From the NCBI GenBank assembly GCA_002794775.1, contig NBAY01000007.1:1168649-1232648 (forward strand): DNA of 64,000 nt, in the 5' to 3' direction. Origin of the DNA: Porodaedalea pini. Lineage: Eukaryota; Basidiomycota; Agaricomycetes; Hymenochaetales; Hymenochaetaceae. The position numbers were made by a program, and so were the translations under genes. This document shows, piece by piece, positions 1-12,790 of this stretch. The stretch's first letter is position 1. Every line of letters starts with the position of its first letter. The notes under the pieces are model-generated. The model searched no databases. It saw only the letters and a program-made list of their open reading frames with translations, and was not told the origin of the DNA.

Positions 1-652
<652 letters not shown>

Positions 653-1579
653 CATTGCAGGTGAACTTTACGGAATGTTCAGCCTTCCACACTAGTTGCT
701 AGCGCTCGCTTCTTTCCATGATCATCAGTTTGCTGACAGTCTTGACGTGGCGTCTCCCTTCTTGCCAGACATGTCCTGCATTCACATGCATTGGATATCC
801 TCGTACAGCGGAGCATCACCAGGCGTGCAGGGATTGAACAACAATAAGCAGGCAGTTGAGACGCAAGCCAATGCACAGGGAGGCATTGTCTGAGAGGGCG
901 TTTCAGAATCAGTGGTAGTGAGCTGCTCACTTATAACTCGCATATAGTTTTAGGCCGCTAACCCAACCCTTTTTCTCGACGGCCAAGTTGAGTGAATAGC
1001 GAAGGCGGCGCATGGGCCAGGAATAGTCTGTGTGAGAACTTCGAAAAACAAACAGCACTCGGCTTGACGAGCCGAAGATAAGAGTGTAGAGAAGATAGAT
1101 ATGAGCAGAAGTGTTGTTGAAATGAAGTGCGCGGATCAGCATGAAGGATGAAGAGAAGTCTAAACTCCGATAAGGCAGCCGCATTCGGGAATGTATCGTC
1201 ACGCGTTTGGAAATGCAATCGACGTATTTTTCAATCAAACTCAGGATACAAGATATAACAAGACCTAGCAGATCTCTCCATCCTGATCTGGTGCACTCAA
1301 CATCCGACGAAACGCTAGATGCGGCAGCAAGATTGCAAGAAAAGCTCTCCAACTTCCATCCATACAAACGGACGATAGGAAGCATCAATGGCCGCTGAGA
1401 ATGCAGAGGGGTAGAAGCTATGACGGTATGCACCTTTATCTCATTGGTAAACAAAAGCGGGACTTATAGATCCTGTGGGATTTGAAGCAGTCGTATTTTA
1501 GCTAGCTCTTCTTTCGGCCTGCTCATGGCCAGCGCATCCTGCCCACGCTCCACGGCAACATACGTGCTCTATCACCACC
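653..1579. other. Intergenic region upstream of the glucanase gene
   Basis: No gene is supported. A 175-codon open frame on the - strand (927-1454) has no recognisable domain, no clear intron signals and drift-like composition, so I treat it as chance. The last few hundred bases should hold the promoter of the downstream glucanase gene. I see no convincing TATA box. The context just before its start codon (CACCACC) is a good eukaryotic initiation context. Confidence 0.4.
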
Positions 1580-4047
1580 ATGTCGGTACGCAACTCGACG
1601 AACAACTTGTTCGAGGACCAGCAGGGCTCCGCCAGCACGCCTGCGACACCCGGACCGGATAGCACTGCGTCTCCGAGTCTGAGTCCATCGGAGTCGAGTG
1701 CGTTTCTTGGCAATGAGCAGCTCATGCCGCCAAACCCACGGCGGTTCTCTTCGTTATCTCCATCGCTCACGATGGATTCCCCCCACGATTCCGTGCTGTC
1801 CAATGACGCCGACGAGTCTGCGGCCGCGCCCCTTGCAGCTGCCGGCGCGGCGCTCGCCGGCTCAAAAACAGAGCGAGGCGTTGATGGCGAGGAAAAGGAG
1901 ATGGGCATTGCCATGGGACGCAAGCGTGTCTGGTGGATCGCGGGCATTGTTGCCCTTATTGTCGCCGCTGCCGTTGCGGTGCCTCTAGGTGTCATCCTTG
2001 GGAAGAAGAACGGATCTAGCAGTGCAGGCGGCTCGGGGAGCTCGGGGAGCTCAAGCAGCAAGGGAGCTATCACCGGCGGGGATGGGTCGATGGTCACAAC
2101 AGAAGATGGCCAGACGTTCATTTATAGCAATAAATTTGGTGGATTCTGGGTCAACGACCCTTCGGATCCGTTCAACAACAATGCACAGCCGAACAGTTGG
2201 ACGCCGCCGCTAAACTCGAGCTGGACATGGGGTGTCAACAAGATCGCGGGTACTAACCTGGGCGGGCTCTTTGTTCTTGAGCCATTCATCGTCCCGGCGC
2301 TTTTCCAAAAGTATCAGAATGGGTCAAACACCGTCGTTGATGAATGGACGCTATCAATGGCGATGGCTGCGGACACTTCTCCTGGCGGTGGGCTCTCACA
2401 GCTTGAAGACCACTACAATACTTTTATGTGTGTCTCACTCTCTTCTCAATCTTACACTAGCTGATTTTTCTTCTTCGATGCAGCACAGAGCAAGACATCG
2501 CACAGATCGCAGGGGCAGGACTCAACTGGATCCGCCTGCCCGTTCCCTTCTGGGCTATCGATAAATGGGACACAGCCTCCGCACCAGAGCCCTTCCTCGC
2601 GCGCACCTGCTGGAAGTACATCCTGCGCGTCCTTCGCTGGTCGCGCAAGTATGGGTTACGCGTCAACCTCGACCTGCACACTGCCCCCGGTTCGCAGAAC
2701 GGGTACAATCACTCGGGAAAATCTGGCCAGATTAATTTTATGAACGGCATCATGGGCTTTGCGAACGCGGAGCGTATGCTTGAATATATTAGAGTCTTCA
2801 CGGAGTTCATCTCACAGCCAGAGTACACGGATCTCATACCGATGTTCGGAATCATCAATGAAGGTACGCGCTTTTCTCCTATTTTTCCCCGCTATCATCA
2901 TTGAATTTGACCTTCGCTTCAGCACTGACAGGAATAATTGGGCAGGATAACATATCGCATTTGCACGTTTTCTGCTACTTCTTTTCCTATTAGCATTGCT
3001 AATTTGCTTTTCAGTTACCTTGCCGCATATGACATGATACGTAACATCACTGGCATCGGTGAAGGGAAAGGCCCATTTATCAGCATTCATGATGGTTTCC
3101 AGAGTCTTTCCGATTGGGCAAACTTCTTCCCTGGTTCAGACCGTATCAATCTCGATACGCACCCGTACTTCGCATTTGGCGGCGCCGCTCAGGACTTAGA
3201 TCCAATAGGAGCTTGGCCACAGAAGGCTTGCTTGTCATGGGGACTTACTATGAACCAGAGGTGCGAGCGTCTACGTATCTGCTGACTTTCTTTTCTAATA
3301 TTGTTATCTCTAGCCAGATTCAATTTGGTGTTACTATTGCAGGCGAATTCAGTAACGGAATCAATGACTGTGGGCTGTACCTCAATGGCGTGGGCAGTAC
3401 GTCAAGCTACCCGGGCGGCTGTGACTTTTGGAATGACTACACGCAATGGAACGATACGCTCAAAGCGGGTCTCAGGGACTTCGCACTCGCTAGTATGGAT
3501 GGTCAGTCATTGTCCTCTGCAGCAACAACCATGTTCTCATAATATGGACAGCGCTTCAAAACTATTTCTTTTGGACGTGGAAGGTCAGTCATTGTTCTCC
3601 GTAGCAACGACCACGTTCTCACAACACGGACAGATCGGGAACTCCTCTGAGACGAACTCCGTGCAGGCGCCGCTGTGGTCATACCAGCTCGGCCTCGAGA
3701 ACGGCTGGATGCCGGATGACCCGCGCTCTGCAACGGGCATGTGCGCGAGCCTCAGCGTCACCGGCACTCAGTTCGACGGTTCGTTCTCCGCGTGGCAGAC
3801 GGGTGGACCGGGGGCGGGTACAATATCGCCTGATGTGCGCGAAAGCTTCACTGCGTGGCCACCGACGACGATCAGCGGTGCGACGGGTGCTGTGAGCTTG
3901 CTCCCAACGTACACGTCGACGGTCGGGCTGTCGACGCTCCCGCCAGACACGTTTACGGCCGCAGCGAAGACAGTTAGTCTTGGGAACGGCTGGGCGGATC
4001 CGCAGGATACAGCGAGCGGCGTGACAGAGGTTGTTGGGTGCAGCTAG
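1580..4047 (+). CDS. Membrane-anchored GH5 glucan 1,3-beta-glucosidase (exo-beta-1,3-glucanase), 7 exons
   Basis: Family role: removal of glucose from beta-1,3-glucan ends during cell-wall remodelling, with the catalytic domain outside the plasma membrane. Exons read 1580-2427, 2484-2863, 2923-2962, 3015-3260, 3314-3501, 3552-3583 and 3634-4047, giving 715 codons with an intact frame. The protein has a Ser/Pro/Ala-rich cytoplasmic N-terminus. One membrane helix follows at about residues 117-140 (WWIAGIVALIV..., preceded by RKR and followed by GKK). After a Ser/Gly linker comes the GH5 domain. The acid/base Glu is E409 in FGIINE, and the nucleophile is E516 in IAGEFS. The layout matches fungal type II membrane exo-glucanases. 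Oddities are intron 3, which needs a GC donor, and introns 5 and 6, which are near-copies of each other. This is the only host gene in the window that looks fully functional. Confidence 0.9.
2963..3014 (+). other. GC-AG intron (intron 3 of the glucanase gene)
   Basis: A 52-nt intron with donor GCACGT and acceptor TTTTCAG. Using the nearby GT at 2967 breaks the frame, while the GC donor restores it and gives HFYLAAYDMIR, the expected GH5 sequence. The donor differs from a good fungal donor (GTACGT) only at its second base. Confidence 0.7.
3502..3551 (+). repeat. Intron 5, duplicated-intron copy 1
   Basis: A 50-nt intron (GTCAGT...GGACAG) that is 42/50 identical by hand count to intron 6, which lies only 32 nt downstream. 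All eight differences are transitions. Splicing it keeps the GH5 frame (ATG GAT G | CG CTT). Confidence 0.85.
3584..3633 (+). repeat. Intron 6, duplicated-intron copy 2
   Basis: A 50-nt intron with the same start (GTCAGTCATTGT) and end (GGACAG) as intron 5 and the same length. The flanking exon bases also resemble each other (ATGGATG and GTGGAAG). The 32-nt exon 6 between them encodes ALQNYFFWTWK, which is real GH5 sequence and not part of the duplicated unit. Confidence 0.85.
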
Positions 4048-4871
4048 TGAGTGGCATTTATCTAATGTGAACTGGACTTCTGTGCTGAAAAAGTGTTGTA
4101 TGACTCTAGTCCACCTGCCTGGATGGCGCTTGGCCTGCCTTTCCCGACAACGACCTGCACTGGAAGCGCAACTGCTGCACGGATGGCGAGGGACATGCTT
4201 GTCACTCCGCCGCCGGCAGCATGATGAAATGCACTCTGGTACACTTGTAGGCGTTTGAATCGACGTGCTTTTTTCTTGTCCGTCTCCCTTGGCTCAAAAC
4301 TTCAACCGGGATTTTTGGATGTATTGTCGTTATTCCGGTGGCCTTCGTCTACCGTTGGGCTCTGTCGTGCTTCCGTCCCACGTCTTCTTGATATCCATTT
4401 ATCGCTTTCTGCTTTCCTCACTCACTTGATTATAAAGACTTTAACGACATTCCCAGTCACTCTCTATTCATCTTGCCTTTGCTTCCGACTCGACGTACAT
4501 TATCTGCAGAATGCTCATATGGGTTGTTCTTCTTGTTTACCTAGAGGACGGACAATTCCTCTTATACTACACCACTTCTGTCCACTCTGGACTCATATTG
4601 ATCGCTGCACGCTTTCATCTCTTTGGTCTTTGGTTTATAGACATTTCTGGACATACTGATCTGGTCAGGACTGTTAATACAGCTTTCCTCTGTACGTAGC
4701 TCGGGAGAGAATGCACTTGTTCTTTGAGCTCTACAATGACACTTTGCGATCATTGTTGTAGAGACGGATGAGCAATTGTACTTGCCTGAGCCACTCCAAA
4801 TCATCAACTGGTGGAAATTGGCTCGGCGCGCAATAATGCTCAGGGAAACGTTCAACAAAGACACCACGTGT
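4048..4871. other. Intergenic, no gene seen
   Basis: 3' flank of the glucanase gene. No gene is supported: the open frames are short, without motifs, and their composition is not codon-like. Confidence 0.5.
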
Positions 4872-5612
4872 TCAATATTTCCATTGTCCAGAAGCCAGAT
4901 CAGACATCATCGATGAAGTATCAAGAAAAAAAATGCTTACAAGGAACTCAAAGGATCCAACCATACCCACGAGCGCTAGTGCATGCGCAAAGAACGCCAT
5001 AACCGATCCAAACTTCGGCACTACCGTATCAAGCATCGGACCCAAGAACAGCGATATCAAGAACAACACAAGCAGCACCACCGCATTCCACACAATCGGT
5101 CCCAAGCTCACAATCGCAAATCGCACGAGGGTGCTCGTGTTCTCCTTTCCGCTGACCTGCGGGAAAGACTATATGAAAAGCTATGCGATAATGAACAAAA
5201 TCGCCATGCAGATCAGGAACACGATCTCAGAAAGCAAGATGGTGCGCCAGCCTGCATGCGGTGTGTCTCCGCCCGTCGATTTGTCTGACGGCTGGCCCAG
5301 CTTCTTCTTATTGTATCCTGTGATCATCGTACGCGACAGCCTGCAGTATCCGATCCACGTGTTCTTATGTGCGCGCACATTGCCACGCGACACTCAGCGC
5401 AGGCACTCTCTGTAGTCAATGATGAAGTCCGCGAACGAGAACTGGTGGGGGTTGAAAATGAACGGCGCCAAGCACAGCGCGAGCGTCGTGATCCAGAAGT
5501 AGATCAATGCGGGATCCACAGCGTCATGGTCACATAAAGCAGCATAATGAGCGTAGGCATTCACCGCGTTCCCGGTAGATGTGCTGTAACGTAGTATAGT
5601 GTAATCTGGCAA
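4872..5612 (-). pseudogene. 1,3-beta-glucan synthase (FKS1/GT48) C-terminal fragment
   Basis: Three - strand segments read as consecutive parts of fungal FKS1. The first is [34 protein letters not shown]. The second is SRGN..HKNTWIGYCRLSRT..ITGYNKKKLGQPS, ending SEIVFLICMAILFIIA. The third is VSLGPIVWNAVVLLVLF..PKFGSVMAF. FKS1 is the plasma-membrane catalytic subunit that makes cell-wall beta-1,3-glucan. This is a small C-terminal part of a roughly 1,800-residue protein. It is broken by a one-base deletion before LIYFW, by TGA in place of the Trp codon before SRGN (5394-5396), and by two TAG codons just after FIIA. It has no N-terminal part. Its orientation matches the gene-fragment block starting at 7058, so it may derive from a similar capture (inference). 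Confidence 0.85.
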
Positions 5613-5897
5613 TATATGTGATTAGTTTATCCGTGTGAAGTTTTTGTCAGATCTGAATTTAAAGCCTGGAATAATATGGAACCGCCGCTTACCGGACCAT
5701 ATGATAATAGATAAGATGAGATAGTCAAGGATGATCGGCGAGGATCTGCATCAAGGACTTGTTAGGCGATATAGATTACAATCAGACTCAGTACTCCTGA
5801 CATGATCTGTCACAACGTGTCCCAGGTGCTGGACTTCGTGGATTCGTGATGAGCGGCACCCCTGGCACATACTTGTGCCTCTCATCACACATCCACA

Positions 5898-6871
5898 ATG
5901 GCCAAGGCTAATTCTGTGAGTTCAATATAGTCCTTTACTAAATAAAATATATTAACTTTTAACAGAAATCGAAATCAAAGCGCATGGCCTGGTGCTCATG
6001 CAAGTTGTGCATCGTGGTCTTGCCAAAGGGATGCTATATCAAAGCCTCCACGCAATGCTCCCATGTCAAGCACTTCACTGCTGCTTGAGTGAAGGACACA
6101 CAAGATTTGAAGGATGTCAGTGCAGCTGGCACCTCTGCTGTTGCTGTCGTTGCTGCTGCTGCTGCTGGTCTTGTTGTTGCTGCTGTTGCTGCTGGTACTG
6201 CTGTTGCTTCAGGGCTTGCTGCTGCTGCTGTTGGGCTAGGGACAGGTGGAAGCACTGGTACACAGGACAAGGCAGCTGTTGGGAGTGACAGGCACTTTTT
6301 GCCTGAAGACATGTCTGATGACCACATGGACATCGATGATGACGGACTTGATAACTTTTGGCATCTGGATGATGATCTCAATGAACTTACACATGAAACA
6401 GAGCAGCAAGAACTTAAAGGAAGCCCACCGCCACTGCCTGTAACTCAAGATGCAGCCAACTCGAACAAATGCAACAAGCTTTGGCATGTCATTTTGCTTC
6501 TTGTTGCATGCCTTAATCTTCACTTCCATCTGCCGTTTTGCAGCTGTAACCTCATTCTTTCAGTCCTCAAGTGCCTTATTTTTAATCTTGGCATCTTCTC
6601 CCTTGATTACAAGCCTATAATCACACTCAAGACCACATTCAAAGCACTAGGGCTCCAAGATTACTTCAAGGTCCTTCCTATGTGTCCTACATGCCAGCAC
6701 GTCTTTCCTGCAGACTCCAAGTGTGACCTGAGGTGCAAAGTTTGTGATATACCCCTCTTCAAGACCAAGATGCTCCTATGGGGTGATTTTGATGAAATGG
6801 CAGATAGAGAAGAGCATCAAACACAGATGCCTATCCTCCAGTCACTGTTCTGGGAATGGAGGAAGTGCTAG
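5898..6871 (+). pseudogene. First ORF of a CACTA/Plavaka-like DNA transposon
   Basis: Exon 1 is 5898-5915 and exon 2 starts at 5966, with an intron of GTGAGT...AACAG. The N-terminal CxCxxC (CSCKLC) followed by a spaced Cys/His pattern, an acidic linker and a second Cys cluster (CPTCQ...CKVCDIPLFK) resemble the N-terminal part of basidiomycete CACTA/Plavaka transposase genes. An in-frame TGA at 6086-6088, probably from CGA, splits it. A CTG-rich tract adds an Ala/Val run. The frame ends at 6871, seven bases before a MITE, and no catalytic part follows. I recognise the family from motif spacing only, so a different DNA-transposon superfamily is possible. Confidence 0.5.
6135..6233. repeat. CTG/TTG trinucleotide repeat
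   Basis: About 100 bases made mostly of CTG and TTG triplets with a few interruptions. In the transposon frame it encodes an Ala/Val-rich run; on the opposite strand one frame reads almost entirely Gln. It probably arose by slippage. Confidence 0.85.
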
Positions 6872-6877
6872 AGAGCT

Positions 6878-7057
6878 ACTTGAGGTAGTGGGCCATTGGG
6901 ATGGCAAGCTACAATTACTGTTTTCTGTGTCTTTCATTTTATATGAGAGGACTAAAGCTTGCAAATTATACTAAAATATTATTCTCATTAGTGAATTATT
7001 TACTATTCAGTAAACAGTAATCATAGCTTGCCATCCTAATGGCCCACTACCTCAAGT
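6878..7057. mobile_element. 180-bp MITE, copy 1
   Basis: The ends are inverted: ACTTGAGGTAGTGGGCCATT at the left and its complement at the right, with further inverted homology inside (GGATGGCAAGCTAC, ATTACTGTTT). A second copy of exactly the same length lies at 39325-39504. It sits between the transposon ORF and gene-fragment block A. No clear target duplication is visible. It has no coding capacity. Confidence 0.85.
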
Positions 7058-7298
7058 ACTAACTAAAAACCAGCAGCATTCAAAAACTGATTAAAAATTT
7101 CTCCAAAAGGTGCAATTCGAGAATCCAGAGTGATATGATTGAGTAGACAAGAGAGGAATATGAACATGCCAACAAGTGATTTCAGTGATAAGGGCATCTG
7201 TCCAGAGCAAGGAGTGACTAAACATGGGAGTAGGGTAAAAGAAAGAAAGAAAGAAAAAGAAAAAGGGCAGGAATCCGAACTTAAATATGTTCCAAGAT

Positions 7299-8010
7299 TC
7301 ACAAGCCCGAACCGACAGCATCTACAACATACAGCACCTGCTGTGGCCTCACAAAGAGACCTCGATACTCTGCGTTCGACATGTCCGACACTGACGGCGA
7401 ACTGCTACGGAAACACTTCTTGCGGTCAACGCTGAGCTGCTCCCCCTCGCGCTTCGTGCCCTTCCAGCCACTAATAACACTAGTTCCACAGTTATTCGTC
7501 AAATCAACGCATTGCCGGCTGGTCATGCATTCGTCGTCACCCCATTCCGATGCCAAAGTAGCGCACGCCACCCCATGAGCCGTCATTCCACTGGCGGCCC
7601 TCAAGCTGATCGTCTGCCCAAGCATCACCCACGGGCATCTCGACACCGACCCATGGCCCGCTCTCACCCTCAACCTCGCCGATATAACGGGCAAACGCAC
7701 GGAACCGCTTCTGCCTTGAAGTAATGATACATGGAATGCCGATGTCCAATGTAGCGCCACGGGGTTGCAGCATGTCCGTCTCCCCCGCAGGCACTCGATT
7801 GAGGGTAATGGTGTCATTCGATTCCTTGTGCCGCAATGTAGCGAGAGTTGTATTTGATCCGTTGTCGCTCGATCGCAGAGATCTGTCGTCTGCGATGATG
7901 GCATCCATCCGCCCTTTCCCCTTCCCCTCCCCTTTAATCGTCAATGTACTGCCTGTATTGGGAGGATCTTCAGGGTCAATATTTTCCTTAGATGGCATTT
8001 TCGGCAATGG
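7299..8010 (-). pseudogene. CAP-Gly domain protein fragment (copy A)
   Basis: Reads [15 protein letters not shown], then a basic low-complexity stretch, then a CAP-Gly core (ARYIGEVEGESGPWVGVE...LEGRQWNDGSWGGVRYF) and a C-terminal part ending QQVLYVVDAVGSGL with TGA. CAP-Gly domains bind microtubule tips and EEY/F tails. Compared with copy B, a 14-bp deletion near 7560 between two CTTTG repeats throws the C-terminal part out of frame. Upstream it is fused to RPB1 near 8010, at the same junction as in copy B. The parent gene is not identified beyond the domain. Confidence 0.75.
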
Positions 8011-9320
<1,310 letters not shown>

Positions 9321-10335
9321 ACGGCCAACACCTCTCGTTGTTATACCCAATAATGTTGTTGTTTGTTGGATCCAGATTCGCGTTGAGGTAACGTTGTATA
9401 AGGTCGCGTGATTCCTCGGCGGTGAAGCGGAATAAAATATGCAAACGTTCAACATAACGAAAATAGAGACGGACTGGATGGCGTGTCTCGGTCGCAGAAT
9501 CACGGTACTGCAGGAAATTGTTGGGCAGTTGTGGGGGACCCGCCATTTCACTTGCGCGTTGCAAGCCGAGGATGAGAAGATCGAGGACAAGACCATAATA
9601 TTGGAAGACAAAGGCAGAGAACTGCAGACCGCGGATCATCCCGTATGTGTTCGTATGTGCCATATCTTTGTAGGTGAAAACACAGTTATTATTCGCTGTG
9701 ATATAGTCCGCAAGATTATGGTCGAGAATAAGACGAAGCAAACGGTTGAGAAGGGTCAAGTCAATCTTTTCGTAGACCTTCGACAGTACGGTCTCCATCA
9801 TCACTACGCATTCGCCCTCGCTTGTCTCCCAGATGTCCGTCAAGTTATTGATACCCTGACAACACTTGTACACCAGAAGGGGAGGAGGTTCAATGTCCGC
9901 AGGCTTGATCCATGCCGGGAATAACCCGCGCCTGTCAGCCTCAAAGAATAAGAACTGGTCAAGATATGTGTCTGTAATCTTCTCAACGGGTTCGATGTCG
10001 TAGCAGGGGATGAGCTTGCCATATGTGTCGAAGAACTCAATGCCTGCCTCTCTGAAGGCTCGCCGAGCGAGCAAGAGACGCTTGATCCTAGACAGACCTG
10101 CACGCGAATCGATTAGCTACACCCTACGACCAATTAGAAAAAAAACATACATTCGCGTGGATTGTCATACGCCTGCTCAATGAGAGCAAGCTCCTCACGC
10201 TGAGATTGGTTAAGACGACCTTTGACGCTGTGCGCGTCATGCTTGTACGAAAGGGGACTGTATGGAAACATCAGTGAGAGCTATTGAAAGGCGTAGTTAT
10301 TTGGATCTTACGGGAATGGGATGGGAGCACCGCGC
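9321..10335 (-). pseudogene. Spliceosomal PRP8 fragment (copy A)
   Basis: Starts with PIPFPPLSYKHD, continues [22 protein letters not shown], then crosses an intact intron (10098-10150, donor GTATGT). It continues [14 protein letters not shown] to [12 protein letters not shown]8 is the central U5 snRNP scaffold and this is the middle of the protein. Relative to PRP8 of other eukaryotes a stretch after KHD is missing. A 289-codon frame runs uninterrupted through the main exon and then reads across the junction into RPB1 in the wrong frame. Copy D carries a different, more N-terminal piece of the same gene. Confidence 0.9.
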
Positions 10336-11755
10336 GCGGCGTAAGCTCCTCACGGCCATGTACGTGCGGATCGTGGTGATGATGGTGTTCGCGCGGTAGG
10401 TTGATGTTCCGTGTGTTCAACGTGAGAGTATTTGTGCGTGTGCGCGGCGTCGCATCGATAGCACCGGGAGCACCTGGCGGGGCACCCATAGCGAGGTAAT
10501 TGTTTACGTTTTGATCGAGTGCAACAATCCCATCTACGACGTCATCGTCCGCTGCATTCGTCTCGATAATGATATGTGCATCCAAATCGACATCGAGCGC
10601 ATCAGATGTACCCGCGACACCTACATCGGCTGCACCGGTCGCCGCTGGTCAGGGAGAGTCTGCAACGATTCCGACGGTCCGACGTCCGTGGAGAAGTGAA
10701 GGAGGCGGGAGCAAGTCTTCGTCCATGTCCTGGTCGTGTGATGTCGTCGTCTCCATCTCGACATCACCATCCGCATCCGGCTCGCCATCATCCTCCGTCT
10801 CTGTGTCAGGCCTCGAAGTTGATGTCGAGGGCGTTGCCGCTTCTGCCACCATCCGGCGCGAATTGTTAGAGAGCGCGCCATCGACGCACCCGCAGTTGCC
10901 TGCTCGCGTGCATTCGGCTGTGTGTCCCAAACTCGGCGCGCCACGACTTGCATGATCTGTCACGCCCTGGTACAATGACCGTACTTGTTGGGGTACCTGA
11001 GCCAGACCGCGTCGCATTCGCAGACGTGTCAGTCGAGACGAACGTCTCAGCATCCAATGTGGCAATGCTTTAAATTTGTTCTTCCTGAAAGGCCCTCAGA
11101 TCAGTCAGCCAATAACAAAGATGATGGATGACTCACCTCGGCGTTCGCAAGGGAACGTTCGATAGCGAGCAGTCTGACGAGTTCTTGGGCCTGCTCGCGC
11201 TGACGCTGTTCTAATTGCTGCTGCCGTCGTTGCTGACGCTGTTCACGGGTCTCGCGTGGTATGCCGCTCGCACTCGTGCTCGGCCCGACAACAAATCCTT
11301 TTGACTCCAGCCATGCCTCCAACACGCACCCAACGACCTCGAGAGTACCCGCCTGGACGACGCGGCTCCGTATGAGCTCTGAGCCACGCACACCGATGTT
11401 GGCCACACATTGGAATGCAAGGGAGAATCGGTAGGCGGCGTGCCGGTCGAACGACTTTGGGTTCAGGGCTGGCACAAGTGCTGGACGTGGAAGGCCCGAG
11501 GGCGACAGATCAAAGATCGCCGATGGATTCTCAGGCGGCGGAGGGGAGAGGCAGAAATCGCGAAGGAGGAGGACAAGCACTCGAGGCCACCGTCGCACGT
11601 GAGGATCTCTCGGATGCGTGGTGAAGTCGAAATGAGATATGTGAGGTGCGTGAGCGAGTTCAGCAATGGCAAGGGAGACGTAGTATCGAGCGCTGTGTAC
11701 GATGAGCAGTCAGTCGAGCACACTGGCGGCGGCGATGAGCAGAACAGATCAATAC
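10336..11755 (-). pseudogene. MUB1/SamB (MYND zinc-finger protein) fragment
   Basis: The clearest part reads LLNSLTHLTYLISTSPRIREI followed by LAFQCVANIGVRGSELIR, hallmark sequence of the N-terminal armadillo-like region of fungal MUB1/SamB. MUB1 partners with the ubiquitin ligase Ubr2. After a Gln/Arg-rich coiled-coil-like stretch (11110-11270) come acidic and His-rich low-complexity parts (about 10340-11060) spread over several frames, presumably further MUB1 sequence with introns and frameshifts. I cannot see an intact MYND finger. The 5' side is fused to NOT1 near 11755 and the 3' side to PRP8 near 10335. Confidence 0.7.
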
Positions 11756-12062
11756 CGAAGGGGATATAGTCAACTAGCTGTTGTTGTATGATAGATCCGA
11801 ATAGATGGCCCGTCATCGCGAGTTCGCACGGCAGGTAGAACGTCTGGAAGAATTTGGATTCGTCGAAGAGGAAGTGGTGCATGCAAGGGAAGATTTCGTG
11901 GTCGCGCGGTTAGTAGATTTCTTACTGCATTGTAGCACGATGATGACTTGGTCGATCGTGATCTGTTCGCCATACATCTGCTTTAAAATGCCGTCGACCT
12001 CTGCTTCAATGTCAGAGGAATAGCTGATGACAGTGAATGTAGGCTCCGAGTTTCCGGCGCCA
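11756..12062 (-). pseudogene. NOT1 (CCR4-NOT scaffold) fragment
   Basis: Reads EAEVDGILKQMYGEQITIDQVI, then in another frame FACM..-like sequence: MHHFLFDESKFFQTFYLPCE and LAMTGHLFGSIIQQQLVDYI. This is the MIF4G-region signature of fungal NOT1, the scaffold of the CCR4-NOT deadenylase. Only about 90 residues remain, with one frame change near 11890. One open frame (11463-11882) runs from NOT1 straight into MUB1 sequence. Confidence 0.75.
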
Positions 12063-12790
12063 GGATAGTCTTCACGATTTCGATGGAGATGTAAAGAGAG
12101 CTCGGAACGATGTTCTGAAATGCAATCAAGCAAGACCTACAGTCAAAGATCAGTAAGCGATCGCAGAGGGAACCATAAAGACACTCACACGAAAGTAACG
12201 ATTGCATTAACGGCCGAAGAGCTCGACGGATCGCTACCCTGTTCAAAGAAATGTGCACTAGTATCCGACTTACTGTCCATAACGCCATTAGCAATGCCCG
12301 TCGCAAGACACATAAGAATCAGAAAAGTTCGTCTCCCGTTCGATTTTGCTCCGTTTACTAGGCGTGCTCCCACTGTTCAACATAATCTTCATGTCCGCGC
12401 CAGTGAATGCAACTAAGCCAATAATCCACGTTGTGTTTCGCATTGAACATCCACGGAATAGCATCTCGTTGATGGTCGCCGGCTCGACTTTCTCTGCCCC
12501 CGCCTCGTGCTCGCGGTATCTCAGCACGCCATTTTAAAGGTACAGATTAGCGTGCGGCGGTTCGGAGTCCAGGACGAAACTTGCATGCTCAATGTCTTCC
12601 TCGCTCTGCAGAGATGATGTCGCCTTCAATGACCGATGAGGCTTCAGATTCGTTTCGCCATCCAGGTTCTTCGTCTCCAAATAGCATAAGCCATCCTCTT
12701 CCGAAGTAGAAAGGACAATGATGTCGGCCGGCACTTGATCGTTATTGCGCAACAGAACAATGTCTCCGATTCGAGAGTGTGCGTTCCCAA
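12063..12790 (-). pseudogene. P4-ATPase (aminophospholipid flippase, Dnf/Drs2 type) fragment
   Basis: Contains the A-domain region GDIVLLRNNDQVPADIIVLS, YLETKNLDGETNLK and DSEPPHANLYL, then NGVLRYREH..., MLFRGCSMRNTTWIIGLVAF and the membrane segments FLILMCLATGIANG and SCLIAFQNIVPSSLY. Flippases move phospholipids to the cytosolic leaflet. The piece stops before the phosphorylated Asp (DKTGT), so it has no catalytic core. It is broken by TAA replacing a Tyr codon at 12534-12536 and by a deletion after ETNF. Its start is fused in frame to the BTB gene near 12790. Confidence 0.9.

Noticed and set aside
927..1454. 175-codon - strand frame upstream of the glucanase gene
   Set aside because: No domain, no splice signals and no codon-like composition; a frame of this length can occur by chance.
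5992..6288. Cysteine-rich frame and, on the other strand, an Ala- or Gln-rich frame over the CTG tract
   Set aside because: These are shifted translations of the trinucleotide repeat; the transposon frame with its intron and Cys motifs explains the region better.
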